From: Alphaproteobacteria bacterium | Lineage (GTDB): Bacteria; Pseudomonadota; Alphaproteobacteria; Sphingomonadales; Sphingomonadaceae | Assembly (NCBI GenBank): GCA_028293005.1 | Contig: JAQGLH010000007.1 | Span: 1 to 9,072 of the forward strand | Direction: 5' to 3' | DNA length: 9,072 nt | In this document: positions 6,352-9,072 of the stretch, one piece after another | Numbering within the stretch: the stretch's first letter is position 1 | How the letters are laid out: each line of letters begins with the position of its first letter | The notes under the pieces: model-generated | Databases searched by the model: none | Seen by the model: the letters and a program-made list of their open reading frames with translations, nothing else | Told to the model about the DNA's origin: nothing | Made by a program: the position numbers and the translations under genes

Positions 6352-7187
6352 CACCATCCTCCGGAGGCGCCGCCGCCGCCAAACGATCCGCCGCCGCCCG
6401 AGAAGCCGCCGAACCCACCGCCGCCGCCGCCGAAGCCTCCAAAGCCTCCGGAACCGCTCCCCGAGCCGCCGCCCCAGCCGCCGAGCCCCGGGCCCCACAG
6501 CACGACCGGCATTCCGCCGCGCCGCGTCGAGCGGCCGCGGCCGCGACGCCGAAGCATCGGAATGATGATCAAGAACAGGACGACGCCCCAGAAGATCAGA
6601 GGAAACAAGGACACGTTGTCCCCCTTCGAGCGCTGCTGCTGCTGCGCCGCGGCGGCGAGCGCGCGCTGCTCCGCTTGCTCGGGCGGCGCCTGGAGCTGCT
6701 CGATGACCGCGTCGGCGCCGGCCACGATCCCACCGGCCATGTCGCGCTCGCGGAAGCGCGGCAGGATGACATTATGGATGATCAAAGCCGAAAGCGCGTC
6801 GGTGAGGATAGGCTCGAGCCCGTAGCCGACCTCGATCCGTACCTTCTTCTCGTTGGGCGCGACGAGCAGGATCGTGCCGTTGTTCGCCTGGCTCTGGCCG
6901 ATTCCCCAGGCGCGGCCGAGCCGGTAACCGTAATCCTCGATCGGATAGCCTTGGAGATCGGGCACCGTCGCGACGACCAATTGCCGGCTGCGCGCCTTCT
7001 CGAGGGCCTCGAGCTTGGCGGTGAGCGCCGCTTCCTGCTGCGGATCGAGCAGATTGGCGGCATCGACGACGCGGCCGGAAAGCTTGGGAAACTCCTGCGC
7101 CTGCGCCGCGCCCGGACCGAGCAGCACGGCACCGGCCAGCATCGTCAGCAGCGCGATCAGCAGCAAAGGGTATCGGAGCAGGCTCAT
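6351..7187 (-). CDS. YgcG-type TPM-domain protein, exported, with Gly-rich tail
   Basis: ATG 7187 gives 278 residues; AGAGGA lies 12 bases upstream, a little far but the only candidate. A signal peptide covers residues 1-30 (ending AAQA). The TPM domain spans about 33-165, with LSGRVVDAANLLD (36-48), RQLVVATVPDLQGYPIEDYG (68-87) and KKVRIEVGYGLEPILTD (114-130), all diagnostic of the family. A Gln/Ala-rich linker leads to one membrane span (about 193-211), then an Arg-rich stop-transfer segment and a 44-residue glycine-rich tail (234-277) built of GGFGG and GGGGSFGGGG units. The TPM domain should face the periplasm and the tail the cytoplasm. It lies 78 bases after lemA and shares a base with the next gene. 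LemA plus a YgcG-type protein is a widely conserved bacterial pair of unknown function. The GC-rich tail makes a low-complexity DNA tract at 6354-6490. Confidence 0.93.
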   Translation of the reverse strand: MSLLRYPLLLIALLTMLAGAVLLGPGAAQAQEFPKLSGRVVDAANLLDPQQEAALTAKLEALEKARSRQLVVATVPDLQGYPIEDYGYRLGRAWGIGQSQANNGTILLVAPNEKKVRIEVGYGLEPILTDALSALIIHNVILPRFRERDMAGGIVAGADAVIEQLQAPPEQAEQRALAAAAQQQQRSKGDNVSLFPLIFWGVVLFLIIIPMLRRRGRGRSTRRGGMPVVLWGPGLGGWGGGSGSGSGGFGGFGGGGGGFGGFSGGGGSFGGGGASGGW

Positions 7188-7265
7188 GTCAGCCGGAGTT
7201 CCTCTTGGCCGCGGCGCATCGAGTTGCGCCTCACCGTTTCCTTGCGCCTCACTCGGGCGAGCCGG

Positions 7266-7883
7266 CTATTTGCTGCTGTTCGTCGATGTGTCGAAGCTCA
7301 CCGTCGGCGCGCGCTCGGCGTTGGGCGTGACCGCCTCGAACGGCACCATCGGCTTGGCGCCGTAGAATATCTTCGCGCCGATCACGTCGGGGAAGGTGCG
7401 GATGCGCGTGTTATAGCCCTGCACCGCCTTGTTGTAGTCGGTGCGCGAGATCGCGATGCGGTTCTCGGTTCCCTCGAGCTGCGACTGGAGCGCGAGGAAA
7501 TTCTGATTGGTCTTGAGGTCCGGATAAGCTTCCTGCAGCTGGCGCAGCGGCAGCAAGGCGGTGGTCAGCTGACCCTGCGCCTGGCTGAAGCGGCGCACCG
7601 CCTCTGGATCCGAAAGCTGTTCGGCCGACAACGTGGTCTGGGTCGCCCGCGCGCGCGCCTCGGTCACCTCGCGCAGCACGTTGCGCTCTTGCGCGGCGGC
7701 GCCCTGGACGCTGGCGACGAGGTTGGGAATGAGGTCGGCGCGGCGCTGATACTGGTTCTGGACATCGGCCCAGCGCGCCTTGGCCTCTTCCTCGGCGGTC
7801 GGGATCGAATTGACGCCGCAGCCGGACAGCGAGACAATCGCGACGGGGGCCAAAAGCGCCGTCATCAGGCGAGCGCGAGTCAT
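7266..7883 (-). CDS. lemA: LemA family lipoprotein
   Basis: ATG 7883 is preceded by GGAGGG at 7 bases, giving 205 residues; the frame extends upstream to 7991, but without a ribosome binding site. The N-terminus (MTRARLMTALLAPVAIVSLS) ends in the lipobox LSGC, with Cys22 as the lipid-attachment site, so the mature protein should be anchored to a membrane and face the periplasm. LemA hallmarks are NQYQRRADLIPNLV (43-56) and YPDLKTNQNFLALQSQLEG (120-138), then ENRIAISRTDYNKAV and YNTRIRTFP. The fold is a helical bundle. LemA proteins are named from a Listeria antigen; their biochemical role is unknown. It is the first gene of a four-gene minus-strand run with two TPM proteins and a Nudix hydrolase. 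No persuasive promoter is visible in the 142 bases that separate it from the divergent ssrA. Confidence 0.96.
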   Translation of the reverse strand: MTRARLMTALLAPVAIVSLSGCGVNSIPTAEEEAKARWADVQNQYQRRADLIPNLVASVQGAAAQERNVLREVTEARARATQTTLSAEQLSDPEAVRRFSQAQGQLTTALLPLRQLQEAYPDLKTNQNFLALQSQLEGTENRIAISRTDYNKAVQGYNTRIRTFPDVIGAKIFYGAKPMVPFEAVTPNAERAPTVSFDTSTNSSK

Positions 7884-7991
7884 AGATACTCCCTCCAAAA
7901 AGCGACTGCCAAAGCAATGAACGCGGCTTCGACCTAGGCACTCGCGCAGCCGGCCGCAACGGCTTTGCGCCGGCCCGCGCACCGTGCTCAC

Positions 7992-8019
7992 TTTAAATTC
8001 ATGCGCGGATCGCTATATA
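7992..8019 (+). promoter_or_regulatory. Probable promoter of ssrA
   Basis: TTTAAA at 7992-7997 and TATATA at 8014-8019 are separated by 16 bases, in an otherwise GC-rich region. Transcription would start near 8026, just before the first base-paired part of the acceptor piece, as expected for an abundant RNA. Confidence 0.55.
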
Positions 8020-8108
8020 GGAGCTGCTGGGTTCGCCCGGCTATGGCGATAAACTGCGGCGTTCAATAGACGCAGCGGACCCGGGGGCGGTACCCGGCGG
8101 CTCCACCA

Positions 8109-8137
8109 AAACCGGCTCTTTCAGAGCCAGTCCTGAT
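8109..8137 (+). other. Intervening segment of permuted tmRNA, removed during maturation
   Basis: This lies between the encoded CCA of the acceptor piece and the first G of the coding piece. It contains CCGGCTCT...AGAGCCAG (a GGCTCT/AGAGCC hairpin around 8113-8129), which would hold the precursor loop together until RNase processing. Boundaries follow from the acceptor-stem pairing. Confidence 0.75.
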
Positions 8138-8221
8138 GGGGCCGAACTAGGATCGACGTGTGTTCAAAAGCGCTGTTTTTGCCCGGCCTGAGTAAGCCGT
8201 TATAGGCTCAAAACCACAAGT

Positions 8222-8257
8222 GCCAACGATAACGAGGCTCTTGCAATTGCTGCGTAA
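8222..8257 (+). other. tmRNA tag reading frame, ANDNEALAIAA
   Basis: Starting at the resume codon GCC (8222-8224), the frame reads ANDNEALAIAA and ends with TAA (8255-8257). It has the AA C-terminus recognised by ClpXP and the acidic, Asn-rich start typical of alphaproteobacterial tags. The resume codon is not preceded by a ribosome binding site, as expected for tmRNA. No in-frame start codon is needed or present. Confidence 0.93.
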
Positions 8258-8366
8258 CTGATCCCTCACGGGTAACGTTACACGGACAAAAGCGCGGTTG
8301 GACCCTACCGGGCAACAGAAAGGGATTCCAGCGGCACGGGGAGCGCCGGGCAACAGAAGCTCCCCA

Positions 8367-8567
8367 CTTCATATTTTCAGCCAATTGCCCAGTTCCCGCC
8401 TCGCATGGCGAATTTCCGGCTCGCATGGTCTTCGCGCCGCCTTTCCCAAGCGGGGACGGCGGCGTCGTTACGAGTGCGGCATGTCTTGCCCCATGCTGCG
8501 CTCCATATTATGGCCACCAGCTTCGCATTGTTCTATGGCAATGCGTCACAACAAGGGGATTGAACAA
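8367..8567. promoter_or_regulatory. Leader region of the small lipoprotein gene, with hairpin and weak promoter
   Basis: Between ssrA and the lipoprotein start, the best -10 is TATTAT (8506-8511); TTGCCC (8486-8491) is upstream but only 14 bases away, so the promoter is uncertain. A perfect 7-bp inverted repeat, CGCATTG (8524-8530) and CAATGCG (8539-8545), lies just downstream and could be a leader hairpin or an operator. The ribosome binding site AAGGGG is at 8553-8558. Two near copies of CTCGCATGG lie at about 8401 and 8421, without obvious meaning. Confidence 0.4.
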
Positions 8568-8843
8568 ATGAAGATCGCTTCCAAAGCTCTCGCCGTGGCC
8601 GCTTTTGCCGCGCTCGCCGCCTGCAACAGCAACCCGGCCGCCGAGAATGTCGAGAACGCCGCCGAGAACGCCGCCGATTCGATCGAGAACCAGGCCGATG
8701 CGCTTGAAGACGTGGCCGACAACGCCACCGGCGCCACCGCCGACGCGATCGAGAACCAGGCCGACGCGCTTCACGACCAAGCCTCGAACGTCGAGGATGC
8801 CGGCGAAGCCAAGGCGGATGCGATCGAAGCCAACTCGCACTGA
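8568..8843 (+). CDS. Small alanine-rich lipoprotein with internal repeats
   Basis: ATG 8568 follows AAGGGG by 9 bases and starts a 91-residue protein; the longer in-frame reading from 8298 runs through the tmRNA and is rejected. The N-terminus is a lipoprotein signal (MKIASKALAVAAFAALAAC) with lipobox LAAC and Cys19 as anchor. The mature part is acidic and helical, made of Ala, Asn, Glu and Asp with hydrophobics in a heptad- or 11-mer-like rhythm. The segment IENQADAL occurs twice, 22 residues apart, from a 26-base DNA repeat with one mismatch (8680-8705 and 8746-8771). A third, degenerate copy starts at 8821. It is probably a coiled-coil-like periplasmic lipoprotein. I recognise no named family; small lipoproteins of this kind are frequent in sphingomonads. 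The stop region is triplicated downstream. Confidence 0.88.
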   Translation: MKIASKALAVAAFAALAACNSNPAAENVENAAENAADSIENQADALEDVADNATGATADAIENQADALHDQASNVEDAGEAKADAIEANSH

Positions 8844-8877
8844 GCGCCAAGTCGCACTGAGCGCCAACTGGCACTAA
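8829..8877 (+). repeat. Tandem triplication of the lipoprotein 3' end, with stops in all three frames
   Basis: The sequence GCCAACTCGCACTGA (8829-8843) is followed by two 17-base copies, GCGCCAAGTCGCACTGA (8844-8860) and GCGCCAACTGGCACTAA (8861-8877). Each copy ends in a stop codon, TGA, TGA and TAA, at 8841, 8858 and 8875. The period of 17 places these stops in the three different forward frames. Confidence 0.9.
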
Positions 8878-8892
8878 GCGAACGCGCCTCTC

Positions 8893-8927
8893 AAAAAATT
8901 AGGGGCCCCGCAAGGGGCCCCTTTTTT
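8893..8927 (+). terminator. Bidirectional intrinsic terminator after the lipoprotein gene
   Basis: GGGGCCCC (8902-8909), loop GCAA and GGGGCCCC (8914-8921) make a perfect 8-bp all-GC stem. TTTTTT follows at 8922-8927, and AAAAAA precedes at 8893-8898, so it can stop transcription from both sides. It lies between the lipoprotein gene and the convergent gene at the right edge. Confidence 0.92.
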
Positions 8928-8943
8928 GTGCTCGCCAACTGGA

Positions 8944-8989
8944 GAAGAGCCCTCCACCACAATTCCTGTGGTGGAGGGCTCTTCCTTTT
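8944..8989. terminator. Long perfect hairpin, second terminator or dispersed repeat
   Basis: A perfect 18-bp inverted repeat spans GAAGAGCCCTCCACCACA (8944-8961), loop ATTCC, and its complement (8967-8984). TTTT follows at 8986-8989, a short U-run for plus-strand transcripts. No T-run follows on the minus strand. It could be a back-up terminator, or a member of a palindromic intergenic repeat family. Confidence 0.65.
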
Positions 8990-8994
8990 AGAGC

Positions 8995-9072
8995 TCAGTC
9001 GTCGTTGCGGGTGAGGAAGGCCGGGGCGAAATCGGGATCGGCGCCGCCGTCCTTGTTCTCGCCACCCTCGCT
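8995..9072 (-). CDS. C-terminus of an unidentified gene, truncated by window edge
   Basis: Read on the minus strand, the frame is open from 9072 to a TGA at 8997-8995 and gives 26 codons, ending GADPDFAPAFLTRNDD. The sequence is acidic and Gly-rich before a short hydrophobic PAFLTR motif near the end. Such a tail resembles protein-interaction tails of some cytoplasmic proteins, but it is too short to assign. The gene converges on the lipoprotein gene, and the hairpins at 8893-8989 lie between them. Frame choice rests on the stop position next to the terminators and on coding-like codon use, so it is moderately secure. Confidence 0.55.
   Translation of the reverse strand, partial: SEGGENKDGGADPDFAPAFLTRNDD

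Larger units (their letters stand above)
8026..8366 (+). ncRNA. ssrA: Transfer-messenger RNA, circularly permuted two-piece form
   Basis: tmRNA rescues stalled ribosomes with SmpB and tags the incomplete protein for proteolysis. The gene is permuted as in other alphaproteobacteria: the acceptor piece comes first and ends in encoded CCA (8106-8108), and the coding piece begins at 8138 with GGGGCCG. Those seven bases pair with CGGCTCC (8098-8104) to make the acceptor stem, with A8105 as discriminator. The T-arm stem is CCGGG/CCCGG around loop GGCGGTA, lacking the usual TTCGAAT, as in alphaproteobacterial relatives. The 29 bases between the two pieces (8109-8137) would be removed in maturation. 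A pseudoknot is feasible before the tag: CGGC (8184-8187)/GCCG (8196-8199), with TGAG (8189-8192)/CTCA (8207-8210). A closing hairpin GGGGAGC/GCTCCCC (8338-8365), followed by an AT-rich stretch with TTTT (8374-8377), may mark the 3' end or a weak terminator. The outer ends are approximate. Confidence 0.95.

Noticed and set aside
6354..6490. Low-complexity GCC/CCG-rich tract as a possible repeat element
   Set aside because: It is explained by glycine codons in the C-terminal tail of the YgcG-type protein on the minus strand.
5734..6825. 363-residue plus-strand open frame with a proline-rich stretch
   Set aside because: It is antisense to the two TPM genes. The proline run is only the complement of the glycine-rich tail codons of the YgcG-type protein.
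6675..7937. 420-residue open frame on the plus strand
   Set aside because: It lies wholly opposite lemA and the YgcG-type TPM gene, whose families and motifs are clear. Its product is Arg/Asp/Leu-rich with no recognisable domain, and the start lacks a ribosome binding site. Long antisense frames are expected at this GC content.
8298..8567. N-terminal extension of the lipoprotein frame
   Set aside because: The extension begins inside the tmRNA coding piece. The ATG at 8568 has the ribosome binding site and starts a proper lipoprotein signal.
1..9072. CRISPR array, insertion sequence, prophage or defence island
   Set aside because: I see no regularly spaced repeats, transposase, integrase, terminal inverted repeats with target duplications, or defence-type enzyme domains; the ssrA 3' end is not followed by an integrase gene or a repeated attachment-like sequence within the window.

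Overview
This 9,072-base window is very GC-rich and reads as chromosomal DNA of an alphaproteobacterium, most likely a sphingomonad (Sphingomonas or a relative). Three things point there. The tmRNA gene is circularly permuted into the two-piece form typical of alphaproteobacteria, with the tag ANDNEALAIAA. The cold-shock gene has a short-UTR, CspA-like layout. The accessory proteins (a DUF885 metallopeptidase-like protein, an S8 protease with a beta-rich C-terminal region, small alanine-rich lipoproteins) are common in that family. The genus is an inference from memory, not a computed placement.

Layout from left to right. (1) 1-1184, plus strand: C-terminal two-thirds of a DUF885 protein with an HExxPGHH metal site; its 5' end lies outside the window. 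(2) 1231-1542, minus: an unrecognised 103-residue protein, convergent with the first gene. (3) 1890-4187, plus: a secreted subtilisin-family (S8) protease with Asp73, His103, Asn193 and Ser283 and a 400-residue beta-rich C-terminal region that may be an outer-membrane barrel. (4) 4438-4644, plus: a cold-shock protein with its own promoter, a leader hairpin next to the ribosome binding site, and a strong terminator; then 4725-4943, a 72-residue helical protein of unknown role. (5) 7883 down to 5156, minus: an operon-like run encoding a LemA lipoprotein, a secreted and anchored TPM/YgcG protein, a second membrane TPM protein and a Nudix hydrolase. The last three genes overlap by 1 and 4 bases, which suggests translational coupling. 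(6) 8026-8366, plus: ssrA. (7) 8568-8843, plus: a small repeat-containing lipoprotein whose 3' end, including the stop codon, is triplicated so that all three frames are closed; two strong hairpins follow. (8) 8995-9072, minus: the last 26 codons of an unidentified convergent gene.

Most of the window is ordinary core and housekeeping content. No mobile element, phage, CRISPR array or defence system is visible. The points most worth a second look are the Nudix gene coupled to the LemA/TPM operon, the two identical 13-base loops in the tmRNA coding piece, the triplicated stop region, the cspA leader hairpin, and the S8 protease with three cysteine pairs and a non-canonical C-terminus.
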